Made by a program: the position numbers and the translations under genes. A model generated the notes under the pieces. It was not told the DNA's origin, did not search any database, and saw nothing but the letters and a program-made list of their open reading frames with translations. Of a DNA stretch of 64,000 nucleotides, positions 25,822 through 34,143 are shown one piece after another. Position 1 is the first letter of the stretch. Every line of letters begins with the position of its first letter. The DNA is from [Clostridium] symbiosum (lineage in GTDB: Bacteria > Bacillota > Clostridia > Lachnospirales > Lachnospiraceae), in contig CP143946.1 in the NCBI GenBank assembly GCA_036419695.1, positions 4,582,001 through 4,646,000 on the forward strand. The letters run 5' to 3'.

Positions 25822-27048
25822 TCAGTTTTTCACCGACTTTCCAGCCAGAACTTCCTGATAATCTTTGTAATTATCCTCCAAAAGGGTGGGTGTGTCAAGT
25901 CCATACGGACATTTGGACTTACATTGTCCGCAATGGATGCAGTCCTCAATCTTCTTCATCTTTGCCTGCCCCTCTTCAGTCAGAAATTCTTCCGGCGGCA
26001 TGCGTCTTAAAAGAAGTGACATCCTGGCACACATATTGATCTCAATTCCGGCCGGGCACGGCAGACAGTAACCGCAGGCGCGGCAGAAGGATCCAGCCAG
26101 CTCATTCCTGTCTTTCTCAATCACTGCCTTTCTCTCCTCCGTCAGTTCGGGGGGATTACCAATATAGCTGACGAACTCGTCCAGCTCACTCTCCCGCTGC
26201 ACGCCCCAGATAGGAAGTACATTTTCATAGTTGAGCATCCACGCATAAATCACGGCTGAATCGGTAATAAGTCCGCCGGAAAGGCCCTTCATGGCAATAA
26301 AGCCCACATTCTGCTTCAGGCAGGCATCCGCCAGTGCAATTTCCCTCTCTGTGGAAAGATAGTTAAACGGGAACTGCAGCGTATCGTATAGCCCCGATTC
26401 CACCGCCTCTTCAGCCACGGCCATTCTGTGGTTTGTGATACCGATATACCGGATCTTCCCCTGAGCCTTTGCCTCCAGCATCGCTTCATAGAGGCCGCTG
26501 CCGTCCCCCGGCTTCGGACAGAACGCAGGATTGTGGAACTGGTAAATATCCACATAGTCTGTTTTTAAATTATGTAAACTTGTTTCAAGATCGGCCCAGA
26601 ATTTCTCCACTGTTTTCGCCGATGTCTTTGTAGCAATATAAATTTTTTCCCTCACGTCACTCAGCGCATATCCGATTTTTTCCTCGCTGTCGGTGTAATC
26701 CCTCGCCGTATCAAAGAAACGGATTCCGGCTGCATAAGCTTTCTTAAGCAGGCTGCCGGCTGCCTCCACCGACACTCTCTGCATCGGAAGAGCGCCAAAG
26801 CCGTTCTTATTGACGATAATTCCGGTTCTCCCGAGCGTCACCGGAGTTCCGGCGACTTTTTCATAAGAATCCAGCATGTCCTGGAGCGCCTCATCGCTTT
26901 CCTCGATCCAAACGTCCTCCTCCTCTGCGTTGAGCCCGAGGTATTTGGCCAGCGTCCTCTCGTCATCGGAATTGTTCCATCTGGAAATATGGCGGTCGAT
27001 CTCTTCAAACTCTATCTGGCCCGACAAATATAACTCTTTAAATGTCAT
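25822..27048 (-). CDS. Aldo/keto reductase with C-terminal 2x[4Fe-4S] domain
   Basis: This 408-residue protein has three parts. Residues 1-70 form an acidic, helical N-terminal extension. Residues 70-300 are an aldo/keto reductase barrel, with FDTARDYTDSEEKIG (catalytic D and Y), ATKTSAK (Lys), DYVDIYQFHNP (His) and GITNHR. The C-terminal ferredoxin-like domain carries CRACGYCLPCP and CIHCGQCKSKCP, eight cysteines for two clusters. Such clostridial AKRs probably couple carbonyl reduction to ferredoxin-type electrons; the substrate is unknown. The ATG overlaps the gntR stop (ATGA). Confidence 0.9.
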   Translation of the reverse strand: MTFKELYLSGQIEFEEIDRHISRWNNSDDERTLAKYLGLNAEEEDVWIEESDEALQDMLDSYEKVAGTPVTLGRTGIIVNKNGFGALPMQRVSVEAAGSLLKKAYAAGIRFFDTARDYTDSEEKIGYALSDVREKIYIATKTSAKTVEKFWADLETSLHNLKTDYVDIYQFHNPAFCPKPGDGSGLYEAMLEAKAQGKIRYIGITNHRMAVAEEAVESGLYDTLQFPFNYLSTEREIALADACLKQNVGFIAMKGLSGGLITDSAVIYAWMLNYENVLPIWGVQRESELDEFVSYIGNPPELTEERKAVIEKDRNELAGSFCRACGYCLPCPAGIEINMCARMSLLLRRMPPEEFLTEEGQAKMKKIEDCIHCGQCKSKCPYGLDTPTLLEDNYKDYQEVLAGKSVKN

Positions 27049-27725
27049 TCTTCTTCCTGCTCCTTTATATTCTTAAGAACCGTAATTTCCTGGTTGTCAA
27101 TATGTTCGCGCACAGCCGCCCTGGCCTCGGCCACATGCCTGTTCCTGAGCGCTTTTAAAATCTTCTCGTGTTCAATCAGAAGAATCTGCCTCTTGTCCTC
27201 ATCCTTAATATATTCCAGACGGAAACGGTACATCTGCTCCCGCAGGTTGTTTAAAATCTGTACCAGCCTTGTATTTCTGGTGCAATTATAAATTACATCA
27301 TGGTATGCCTCATCCGTCTCGGCAATCTCCATGGCATTTCCATTGTCAACGGCGTCCTGAAACACCTTTTCCGCCTTCTCCATCTCCAGCAGATCGGCGT
27401 CCGTCATTCTCTGGCAGGCCAGTTCAATGGCCAGTTCCTCCAGGGAACGTCTCACCTCTAAAACATCCTTTAAGCTCTTTTCGGAGATTTTGGCCACCTC
27501 GGCTCCCTTACGGGGGATCATCAGCACCAGGCCCTCCAGTTCCAGCTTTCTGATGGCCTCACGGATTGGGGTTCTGCTTACTCCCAGCTTTTCTGCAAGC
27601 TGTATTTCCATCAGTCTTTCTCCCGGAGCCAGTTCCCCTTTCAAAATGGCCTGCCGGAGTGTGTTGAATACGACATCCCTGAGCGGGAGGTACTCATTCA
27701 TATTTACTTCAAAATCGTTTCCCAT
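27045..27725 (-). CDS. GntR-family regulator, FCD (FadR) subfamily
   Basis: This 226-residue regulator has an N-terminal winged HTH (ERLMEIQLAEKLGVSRTPIREAIRKLELEGLV, residues about 36-67 in parts) and a C-terminal all-helical FCD ligand-binding domain, with DEAYHDVIYNCTRN and a later EHEKILKALRNR. FCD regulators usually sense organic acids and sugars and often autoregulate. A TTGTATACAA palindrome at the predicted start point of the operon fits a GntR-type operator. The gene sits between ispE (21 bases) and the reductase (overlap), which suggests it controls the reductase, with ispE co-transcribed. Confidence 0.88.
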   Translation of the reverse strand: MGNDFEVNMNEYLPLRDVVFNTLRQAILKGELAPGERLMEIQLAEKLGVSRTPIREAIRKLELEGLVLMIPRKGAEVAKISEKSLKDVLEVRRSLEELAIELACQRMTDADLLEMEKAEKVFQDAVDNGNAMEIAETDEAYHDVIYNCTRNTRLVQILNNLREQMYRFRLEYIKDEDKRQILLIEHEKILKALRNRHVAEARAAVREHIDNQEITVLKNIKEQEEE

Positions 27726-27746
27726 AAATAATTCCCCTGTCCTAAA

Positions 27747-28637
27747 TTATTTTGTAACATTATAGAAGCTGGTCAGATATACCTGCTTTACAAGATTGCT
27801 TCCGCTTCCGTAGCGCATCTCCTCATATGCATCCTGGGCGGCAGCCGGATTTACAAACAGTCCAAACACCGTTGGGCCGCTCCCGCTCATCAGGGCATTC
27901 ACAGCTCCCAGTTCCATCATCTTTTCCTTGATTTCACGGATAATCGGGTGGGCCGGAATCGTCACCGTCTCCAATATGTTTCCCAGATTCTCCGCAATCC
28001 CGTAAAAATCTCTGGATGATATGGCCTTCGCAATTCTGTCAATATCCGGGTGTGCATCCCGGGGAAGCGAAGGTAAATTCAGGTTTTCGTAAACAAATTT
28101 TGTAGAAACGCTGATTGGCGGCTTAGCAATCAGAATCTGACACTGCGGCATCGGTGGCAGCGGCGTCAGAATTTCCCCAATTCCTTCCGAAAGAGCCGTG
28201 CCTCTCATAATACAGTAGGGCACGTCCGCTCCCAGTTTAACGCCCCGCTCCATCAGTTCTTCCATCGTAAGCCCAAGTGAGAACATCTTGTTAATTCCAA
28301 ACATAACCGCCGCCGCATCGCTGCTGCCGCCCGCCATGCCGGCCGCCACAGGGATGAATTTCTTCATCTTAATCTCCACTCCCTCGGTGACCCCAAACTC
28401 ATCCATCAGAAGCTTCGCCGCCCTGTATCCCAGGTTGTTTTCGTTGTCAGGCAGGTAGTAAAGGTTCGTTTCCAGCCTGATTCCAGGCTGATCGCTGCGC
28501 TCTAAGTCGATCTTGTCGTATACGCGCACCGTCTGCATAATCATCCGCACTTCGTGGTAACCGTCTTCCCTCTTCCTGACCACGTCGAGCCCCAGATTAA
28601 TCTTACCATAGGCTTTAAGCCCCAGGTGCTTTATCAT
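27747..28637 (-). CDS. ispE: 4-diphosphocytidyl-2-C-methyl-D-erythritol kinase
   Basis: IspE is the GHMP kinase of the MEP isoprenoid pathway. The 296-residue protein has the N-terminal LKAYGKINLGLDVV, the ATP loop VAAGMAGGSSDAAAV (about 93-107) and the C-terminal SGSGPTVFGLF. ATG 28637 is chosen over 28688 because GGAGG lies 7 bases upstream. It is the first gene of a three-gene operon with gntR and the reductase. Co-transcription with the regulator is unusual for a housekeeping isoprenoid gene, though ispE-gntR neighbours are known in Clostridia. Confidence 0.93.
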   Translation of the reverse strand: MIKHLGLKAYGKINLGLDVVRKREDGYHEVRMIMQTVRVYDKIDLERSDQPGIRLETNLYYLPDNENNLGYRAAKLLMDEFGVTEGVEIKMKKFIPVAAGMAGGSSDAAAVMFGINKMFSLGLTMEELMERGVKLGADVPYCIMRGTALSEGIGEILTPLPPMPQCQILIAKPPISVSTKFVYENLNLPSLPRDAHPDIDRIAKAISSRDFYGIAENLGNILETVTIPAHPIIREIKEKMMELGAVNALMSGSGPTVFGLFVNPAAAQDAYEEMRYGSGSNLVKQVYLTSFYNVTK

Positions 28638-28784
28638 TCCTATTCCTCCGGTCTGTGGTATAGATGGATACAATTCGTTACCGTTCACTCTGTGCCCAGT
28701 AACAACGCTCCGCGGGAAACATCCGGTGTGAACTGTAATTACAATTCAAACGGTGCATCAGGTGGATTGTATCCGTGCATTATT

Positions 28785-28826
28785 TTGTATACAATATATT
28801 ATATACGTCGTACATACAAAATACAA
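28785..28826 (-). promoter_or_regulatory. Promoter and candidate GntR operator of ispE-gntR-reductase operon
   Basis: On the minus strand TTGTAT (28826-28821), a 17-base spacer and TATAAT (28803-28798) form a promoter. A perfect TTGTATACAA palindrome (28785-28794) covers the expected start point. This palindrome fits the general T.GT...AC.A pattern of FadR-type GntR operators, suggesting autorepression. Confidence 0.6.
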
Positions 28827-28918
28827 TAGTATTCCTTGGTATTTTTGTGTGAATCTGCATTTAGTTGAAAAATGGGGAGGCTGATGGGGGCAGAGGGGAT
28901 GGGGAGGGGAGGGTATGG

Positions 28919-29133
28919 ATCTTCAGTCCCGGATTTTAGGTTGTCGCGGGTGGGGAATCCGGGCAGAAAAAGTTCCTACGGGAAACGCTTGCGCTCTTTG
29001 GAGTACATAGTGGTACTAACCTCGAAAAAACCTCGGTAAGTACCAATGAACTCCCAGGTTCCCTCCGGAATCTTTTTCTCCCGGATTCCCCACGGGAAGG
29101 TTTACGCCGGGGCTGAAGACGCGTAGGTGATCG
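28919..29133. repeat. Long-hairpin repeat, part A, copy 1
   Basis: Ends CTTCAGTCCCGG and CCGGGGCTGAAG pair with each other. Further in, GTGGGGAATCCGGG pairs with CCCGGATTCCCCAC, and AGAAAAAG with CTTTTTCT. A terminal stem TGGTACTAACC/GGTAAGTACCA closes the loop. The whole unit of about 215 bases can fold into one long imperfect hairpin. It is homologous to 53033-53239. Confidence 0.85.
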
Positions 29134-29536
29134 GCCATCCCGTTCTCTGACGGCATCAGAGGAGCATCCCTCTGTTTTCAATGGGCAGAGGTATTGTCGC
29201 GGCCACTATACTTTTCCGGAAAAGGTATTGTAGCAATCATTAGGATTTTCCGAAAATGCATATTTTCAATTAACGGATATAAAATAGGAACTGAATTTGT
29301 TATTTAACTATATCTTCTGGTCTTCTGGTTATAATGTGAAACCGCAGTTGTAAGCTGCGGTTTCTGGCTCTATTGGTACGCATATCAAACAGCAATATCT
29401 AAGATACAGAATTACCCTGCCAGTCATTAAAAAAGCGCATTCTAAACCATTTAGAACCGCGGCAATACGCCGGTCCGCACTTGGCGAAGGTGGTAAACAG
29501 CGGCGGCAGGATGGCGGGCGGCAGCGATCTCTTCCG
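29134..29536. other. Spacer of repeat module 1
   Basis: No gene is supported. It contains a 24-base block (29187-29210, aggtattgtcgcggccac core) found again in inverted orientation at about 53501-53522. It also has a GAAACCGCAG/CTGCGGTTTC hairpin at 29338-29364 without T-run. Confidence 0.6.
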
Positions 29537-29737
29537 GGTTTCAGTCCCGCCGGCAACCTTCCCCGGGGGGAAGGAGGGGGAAAACTTTCCGAAGGGGACA
29601 TTGGAATCCGCCGGTGCTTGCTGAGGTTTCCCACGAAGCTAGCATCCGCTGCGCATTCCACTAGCGGGAGCGGGTCCCCGCAGGAATTTTTTCCCCCGGA
29701 TTCCCCCTGCGACTATCTCCCCACCGGGACTGAAACC
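29537..29737. repeat. Long-hairpin repeat, part B, copy 1
   Basis: Bounded by GGTTTCAGTCCCG and CGGGACTGAAACC. The central 70 bases (from ggaatccgccggtgcttgct to gcgcattcca) are almost identical to copy 2 at 53586-53789. Short frames in it look like hypothetical proteins but follow the repeat, not codon use. Confidence 0.85.
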
Positions 29738-29787
29738 CCAGAAGAACTCGCCCCCGGAGCGCTCCTGCCAAAAGCGCCCCATCCCAA

Positions 29788-30468
29788 CTAAACCATATAC
29801 CTCTTGAACACCCTGCAAAGCAGGACCGAATTGATATAAAGCGGCCCGGAAAGCGCCCAGAAGGCCAGCCAGGATGCATAATTAACCGCAACATAGAAAA
29901 ATGCCGCATTTAGGATTACCATCAATACCGTTGACGGCAGATGGCGCACCGACATCATAAAGGCGTTGCTGATCGTCCGATGTACAGGATTAACGAACCG
30001 GGCCTGGACGGCGTATACGTACAGTGATGTAAACATGTACATCACGAGCAGAGCCAGGAATATCACCGCCATTGCCAGACGCACCGGGCTGCCTGTTGAG
30101 AAGATTCCCGACAGAGCGGCCCCTGAACCAGCAAAACCGGTGGACGGGTTTACCGGCAGTCCTGTCCCACCAAGGACGACGTACCAGAAGTCTACCATGA
30201 GCACAGCCCCTATCAGCCAGAGTATAATATTAATGGCTGTGGACTGTAAGAAATTGTCTTTGAATGCCTTGAGAAAACTCCGGTATATATGGGATTCCCG
30301 ATCCTCCGCCATTTTCAGGGTAACATAATATAACGCCGTCACTGACGCCCCGGCCGTTATGACCGGAAGACAGAACAGGACCGCAAGAAAATTCAATATC
30401 ATTAAATCCCAGACCCTCGACATCAGCATGAAGAAGGGATTGTCATAATCGAACAGTTTGGATGCCAT
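29788..30468 (-). CDS. YesL-family (DUF624) membrane protein
   Basis: This 226-residue integral membrane protein of the DUF624/YesL family has five predicted helices. The typical N-terminus FDYDNPFFMLMSRVWDLMILNFLAVLFCLPVITAGAS (in parts, residues 5-42) is clear. Family members often lie next to ABC sugar importers or carbohydrate degradation genes and are of unknown biochemical role. Here there is no such neighbour; repeat module 1 lies directly downstream and a GNAT gene upstream. The start ATG 30468 has AAAGG nearby. Confidence 0.85.
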   Translation of the reverse strand: MASKLFDYDNPFFMLMSRVWDLMILNFLAVLFCLPVITAGASVTALYYVTLKMAEDRESHIYRSFLKAFKDNFLQSTAINIILWLIGAVLMVDFWYVVLGGTGLPVNPSTGFAGSGAALSGIFSTGSPVRLAMAVIFLALLVMYMFTSLYVYAVQARFVNPVHRTISNAFMMSVRHLPSTVLMVILNAAFFYVAVNYASWLAFWALSGPLYINSVLLCRVFKRYMV

Positions 30469-30600
30469 TGTAAATTGCCTTTCTCTCTATAAAAAATGCC
30501 TTTCTTCCCAGTTACTCCAGAAACCCGGATTTTTCTGTGTATTTCTAAATGTTCTCAGAGATCTATGCTCAAAGTTCTCAAAGTCCTTTTCCTAACGTTC

Positions 30601-31287
30601 TCAAAGATACTTATCAAAAACCAGAAGTCCTTCCTCCGCTTCCGCAGTACTTCCGGATAACGTAAATCCCAGTTTCTGCGCCAGGTTGGCCGACGCCTTA
30701 TTTTCACTCCCGGTTTTTACCACCAGCCGCCTCAGCCCCAACACTTCCCGGGCATATCCGATAATTGCGCCGCAGGCCTCCAGGGCGTATCCCTGAGACC
30801 GGAACGGCCCATAGATATGATATCCCAGTTCCCCATCCGTGATACCGGCCTTGCCGATGACGGCTCCGCTTTGTCTTTCCACCAGCGCCCACAGGCCGCA
30901 TTCATGAAAGCGGTACTGTCCGGCTATATAATTTTCTCTCAGAATCCGATCGGAAAATACTCCTCCTCCGTCGTACGGGGATTCCGGTTCCAGCGGATCT
31001 TCTAAGGTAAATTCCCGTATGAGCAGTCTGTCCGTCTCTGCGATAACCCACGGCAGCCCGGCATTCCTCCTTACCGCGCGCTCTAAAAGCATTTCATCCG
31101 CCGCGCCGGGTTCACCGATCAGATACAGGCAGGCGTCAAATCCTGCCCCCGAACCTCCACGTTCCGGATCCCATATTCCAACAATGGCTCTTCCTGCCGC
31201 TGCTGCGGCCAGAAGAGCCTCGTTCTCGTCCGAAACAGTGACCGGGTATTGTTTCCCTTCTACTGTAACTTCCTTTATAATTGTCAT
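30601..31287 (-). CDS. GNAT-family acetyltransferase
   Basis: This 228-residue protein has a C-terminal GNAT domain (about 85-228), with RLLIREFTLED at its start, LGYHIYGPFRSQGYALEACGAI as the acetyl-CoA-binding region, and NKASANLAQKLGFTL near the end. The first 80 residues are an alpha/beta segment not typical of GNAT; a similar split is seen in proteins that combine a degraded HAD- or RimI-like half, so its role is unclear. The ribosome site is weak. Substrate unknown. Confidence 0.75.
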   Translation of the reverse strand: MTIIKEVTVEGKQYPVTVSDENEALLAAAAAGRAIVGIWDPERGGSGAGFDACLYLIGEPGAADEMLLERAVRRNAGLPWVIAETDRLLIREFTLEDPLEPESPYDGGGVFSDRILRENYIAGQYRFHECGLWALVERQSGAVIGKAGITDGELGYHIYGPFRSQGYALEACGAIIGYAREVLGLRRLVVKTGSENKASANLAQKLGFTLSGSTAEAEEGLLVFDKYL

Positions 31288-31314
31288 ACTCTTATCTTTT
31301 TCAGAAAAGCCGGT

Positions 31315-31833
31315 TTAGCATTTCTCCGGTTCCGGATACTCCTGGCCAAATGTTTCTACCGTCATTGTCTTGATCTTCTGCTCTTTCATCGGTCTGTCGT
31401 TCCAGTCTGTCTTCATTCCGGCAATTTTGTCCACAATATCAAGGCCTTCCGTCACTTTCCCGAAAGCTGCATAGGAACCGTCCAGGTGCGGAGCGTCGTC
31501 ATGCATGATGAAGAACTGGGAACCTGCTGAATCCGGAGCCATTGATCTTGCCATGGACAGCACGCCTTTTGTGTGTTTAAACTGGTTGGTAAAGCCGTTC
31601 TGGCTGAACTCGCCCTTGATAGAGTATCCCGGGCCGCCCATACCGTTGCCGTCCGGGCATCCGCCCTGGATCATAAACCCTTTGATAACACGGTGGAAAA
31701 TAAGACCGTTGTAATATCCTTTTTTAATCAGGCTGATAAAGTTATTTACTGTATTTGGGGCGATTTCCGGATAAAGCTCGGCTTTCATGATATCGCCGTT
31801 TTCCATCTCAATTGTTACGATTGGATTCTGCAT
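31315..31833 (-). CDS. Cyclophilin-type peptidyl-prolyl isomerase
   Basis: This 172-residue cytoplasmic cyclophilin has the motifs NFISLIKKGYYNGLIFHRVIKGFMIQGG (split 31-58), the GTGxGGP-like loop NGMGGPGYSIKGEF, and GSQFFIMHDDAPHLDG with AAFGKVTEG. It accelerates proline isomerisation in protein folding. There is no signal peptide, so it is PpiB-type rather than secreted. AGGAGG lies 6-7 bases before ATG 31833. It is separated from the GNAT gene by 27 bases and probably transcribed with it. Confidence 0.92.
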   Translation of the reverse strand: MQNPIVTIEMENGDIMKAELYPEIAPNTVNNFISLIKKGYYNGLIFHRVIKGFMIQGGCPDGNGMGGPGYSIKGEFSQNGFTNQFKHTKGVLSMARSMAPDSAGSQFFIMHDDAPHLDGSYAAFGKVTEGLDIVDKIAGMKTDWNDRPMKEQKIKTMTVETFGQEYPEPEKC

Positions 31834-32136
31834 TTGATTTCCTCCTAAAGTTTTTGCATTTGTTCTATAAGTTTAGCAAACTGCGGAGGATTTGTCCAGA
31901 TATCTCGGGATTTTCACGCATATTACGCATCCCCCCTCGCGGGATATTGCCATTGAACAGTAACATTCCTCTCCCGAAATGCTGAAACCATTGCACCGTC
32001 CTTTCCCGATATGATATACTGGACATGGGACGGCCGGTACTGCCGGCTGCCGGGCGAAAGGCCCGCGAAACGGTAACCTGCATGCTCCGCGCACAGGTTG
32101 TCACACCAATAAAGCAATCAAAGGAGGGCGTTACTT
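31834..32136. other. Divergent intergenic region, cyclophilin/hydrolase
   Basis: This region carries the ribosome site of the cyclophilin gene at one end and the hydrolase promoter (31991-32020) with a leader. The leader has two small stems: a CGGGC/GCCCG stem with a GAAAG loop near 32052-32066, and AACCTG/CAGGTT near 32076-32100. No ORF of substance is seen. Confidence 0.5.
31991..32020 (+). promoter_or_regulatory. Promoter of alpha/beta hydrolase gene
   Basis: TTGCAC (31991-31996), an 18-base spacer and TATACT (32015-32020), preceded by TGA (extended -10). It lies about 117 bases before the ATG at 32137. Confidence 0.5.
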
Positions 32137-32940
32137 ATGGGTGAAATGATTTCATCATACGACGGCACAAAATTATACCTGAACAAAGAGGTGGGGAACG
32201 GTTGTAAGGCAGTCGCCGTCATTGTCCACGGGCTCTGTGAACATCAGGGACGGTACGACTATTTTGCCGGACTTTTCCACAATGCGGGGATCGGAACTTA
32301 CCGCTTTGATCACCGCGGCCATGGACGTTCCGAGGGGGAGCGCACTTATTACAAAGATTTTAATGAACTGTTGGACGACACCAATGTGGTTGTGGATATG
32401 GCGATCGCCGAGAATCCGGAGCTTCCCGTATTTCTGATCGGACACAGCATGGGCGGTTTTACCGTTGCCCTGTACGGCGCCAAGTATCCGGATAAGAAGC
32501 TGCGCGGACTCGTAACCAGCGGAGCTCTTACCGTGGATAACGGTAAGCTGATCACCGGTGTTCCAAAGGATTTGGATCCCCATACACAGCTTCCGAACGA
32601 ACTGGGCGCCGGAGTCTGCTCCGTGCAGGAGGTTGTGGACTGGTATGGCAAGGATCCCTATAATACAAAGACATTTACCACCGGCCTTTGCTATGCAATC
32701 TGCGATGGGCTGGCCTGGTTTGAGGACAGCATCCAAAACTTTAAATATCCCGTCCTGATGCTTCACGGTGAGAAAGACGGCCTGGTAAGTGTACAGGATA
32801 CTTATGATTTCTTTAAAAATGCCCCATCAGCCGATAAACAGATGAAGATTTATGGTGGATTGTTCCATGAGATTTTCAATGAATACTGTAAAGATGAGGT
32901 TATCTCGGATGTGATTAACTGGATTTCCGGCCGCTGTTGA
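32137..32940 (+). CDS. Alpha/beta hydrolase, monoacylglycerol lipase/lysophospholipase type
   Basis: This 267-residue serine hydrolase has a complete triad: S104 in GHSMGG, D214 in HGEKDG, and H244 in GGLFHEIFNE. The oxyanion region is HGLCEHQGRY (31-40), and FDHRGHGRSEG (58-68) is typical of the Hydrolase_4 / PldB family. It likely cleaves monoacylglycerols or lysophospholipids in the cytosol. It is a single gene with its own promoter and AAGGAGG at the start. A long hairpin at 32943-33008 follows the stop. Confidence 0.9.
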   Translation: MGEMISSYDGTKLYLNKEVGNGCKAVAVIVHGLCEHQGRYDYFAGLFHNAGIGTYRFDHRGHGRSEGERTYYKDFNELLDDTNVVVDMAIAENPELPVFLIGHSMGGFTVALYGAKYPDKKLRGLVTSGALTVDNGKLITGVPKDLDPHTQLPNELGAGVCSVQEVVDWYGKDPYNTKTFTTGLCYAICDGLAWFEDSIQNFKYPVLMLHGEKDGLVSVQDTYDFFKNAPSADKQMKIYGGLFHEIFNEYCKDEVISDVINWISGRC

Positions 32941-32942
32941 CA

Positions 32943-33008
32943 GTGCTTCAGCCCCGGTTCCGGACACCGCGTAAAAACGCATTGTGCCTGGAACCGGGGC
33001 TGAAAAAA
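32943..33008. other. Long hairpin between convergent hydrolase and dnaJ-like genes
   Basis: Arms TTCAGCCCCGGTTCC and GGAACCGGGGCTGAA (15 bp) have an inner CGCGT/ACGC-like stem. There is no T-run on either side, so it is not a standard terminator. The arm end CTTCAGCCCCGG is close to the ends of the long-hairpin repeats at 28.9 and 53.0 kb. Confidence 0.6.
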
Positions 33009-33024
33009 CTTCCGGCTCTAACTG

Positions 33025-34062
33025 TTAACCGGTAGCGGACATTTTGCACGCCTGGTCAAATTCCCTTAACTTACGTTTGGCCTCCTGAGTCAGTTTTTCC
33101 GGCGCCTGGATTTCAATCGTCACATACTGGTCGCCTTTTGCGGACGAATTTCCCATGGCGACAATTCCTTTTCCTTTCAGCCGTATCTTGCTGCCCGGTT
33201 TTGTGCCTTCTTTTATCTTACATACAACATTGCCGTAAATCGTCGGAATCGTTGCCTCACCGCCCAAAACGGCCGTTACAAACGGGATTCTGACGGTGGA
33301 ATAAACATCCTGCCCTTTTCTGCTGAAGCCCGGTTTTTCTTTTACCGTAACCTTAAGAAGCAGATCTCCGGCCTCGCCGCCCTGGATTCCGGGATTTCCC
33401 TTCCCTTTCAGGCGGATGATTTTGCCCGGCTCAATACCGGCAGGAATGTTGACTTCGAGTGATTTGACCGTTCCGCTGCCGTCCTTCAGGTGGATTAACT
33501 GGCTGCCGCCTAACGCAGCTTTTTCAAAACTGATTTCCAGCTCCGCGTTTAAATCGGAGCCTTTTCTCTTAAATCCATGGCTGAAATCGCGATCCCGATA
33601 TCCGCCGCCATAAAAACCGCTGCCGAAATCATCGCCGTAGGAGCCGCTTCTGTAGAATTTTTCCGAACCGCTGCCGTGGAAGTTTCCTCCAAACAGGTTC
33701 TTCAGAATATCATCCATATCATCTCCGCTCTCAAAATGATATTCATGGAAACCGCTCTTCGGTCCGCCGTAAGAACCATGGAAACCATTCCCGGAGGTTC
33801 CTCCCCCGGCACCGCCGTAAGCCCCGGCCTCTCCCTCAAAGGCGGCATGCCCGAACTGATCGTACAGTTTTCGTTTTTCCTCATCCCCGAGCACGCCATA
33901 CGCCTCATTCACTTCTTTGAACTGTTCCGCCGCACGTGCATTGCCTTCATTGCTGTCGGGGTGAAATTTTTTTGCAAGTTTTCTATATGCCTTTTTAATT
34001 GCCTGCGCATCCGCACTTCTGCCGACGCCCAAAACCTCATAATAATCCCTTTTCAATCTCAT
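33025..34062 (-). CDS. DnaJ-like co-chaperone (CbpA type, no zinc finger)
   Basis: This 345-residue protein has an N-terminal J domain (DYYEVLGVGRSADAQAIKKAYR; HPD at KKFHPDSN), a long Gly/Phe-rich linker (about 83-165), and two C-terminal beta-barrel substrate domains. It lacks the Cys-rich zinc domain of DnaJ, so it is of the CbpA/DjlA-like class II type. ATG 34062 is preferred to the GTG just before it because the GGAAGGG site is better spaced. It is downstream of hsp20 with a 78-base gap and probably shares its CIRCE-controlled promoter. It stimulates DnaK ATPase. Confidence 0.88.
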   Translation of the reverse strand: MRLKRDYYEVLGVGRSADAQAIKKAYRKLAKKFHPDSNEGNARAAEQFKEVNEAYGVLGDEEKRKLYDQFGHAAFEGEAGAYGGAGGGTSGNGFHGSYGGPKSGFHEYHFESGDDMDDILKNLFGGNFHGSGSEKFYRSGSYGDDFGSGFYGGGYRDRDFSHGFKRKGSDLNAELEISFEKAALGGSQLIHLKDGSGTVKSLEVNIPAGIEPGKIIRLKGKGNPGIQGGEAGDLLLKVTVKEKPGFSRKGQDVYSTVRIPFVTAVLGGEATIPTIYGNVVCKIKEGTKPGSKIRLKGKGIVAMGNSSAKGDQYVTIEIQAPEKLTQEAKRKLREFDQACKMSATG

Positions 34063-34143
34063 CACTTCCCTTCCGGTTTACGTTATATATAAAGCGAGAG
34101 GCCAGACCCGCTGACCCCCCGCCGCATCAATTGTGTTCCACAC

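Noticed and set aside
28936..29181. Minus-strand 81-codon open frame over repeat part A
   Set aside because: It reads across a long inverted repeat, is Arg/Ser/Pro-rich without protein-like pattern, and has no ribosome site.
29329..29661. Minus-strand open frame with a CAADASF..NLSKHRRIP-type product, and its relative at 53447-53845
   Set aside because: Both lie in part B of the long-hairpin repeat; similarity comes from the repeat DNA, with no ribosome site and low-complexity Pro/Ser/Arg translation. Treated as non-coding.
32040..32105. Leader of the alpha/beta hydrolase as a riboswitch
   Set aside because: Two small stems and a GAAA-type loop are present, but I could not match them to any riboswitch class, and a lone lipase gene gives no ligand hint.
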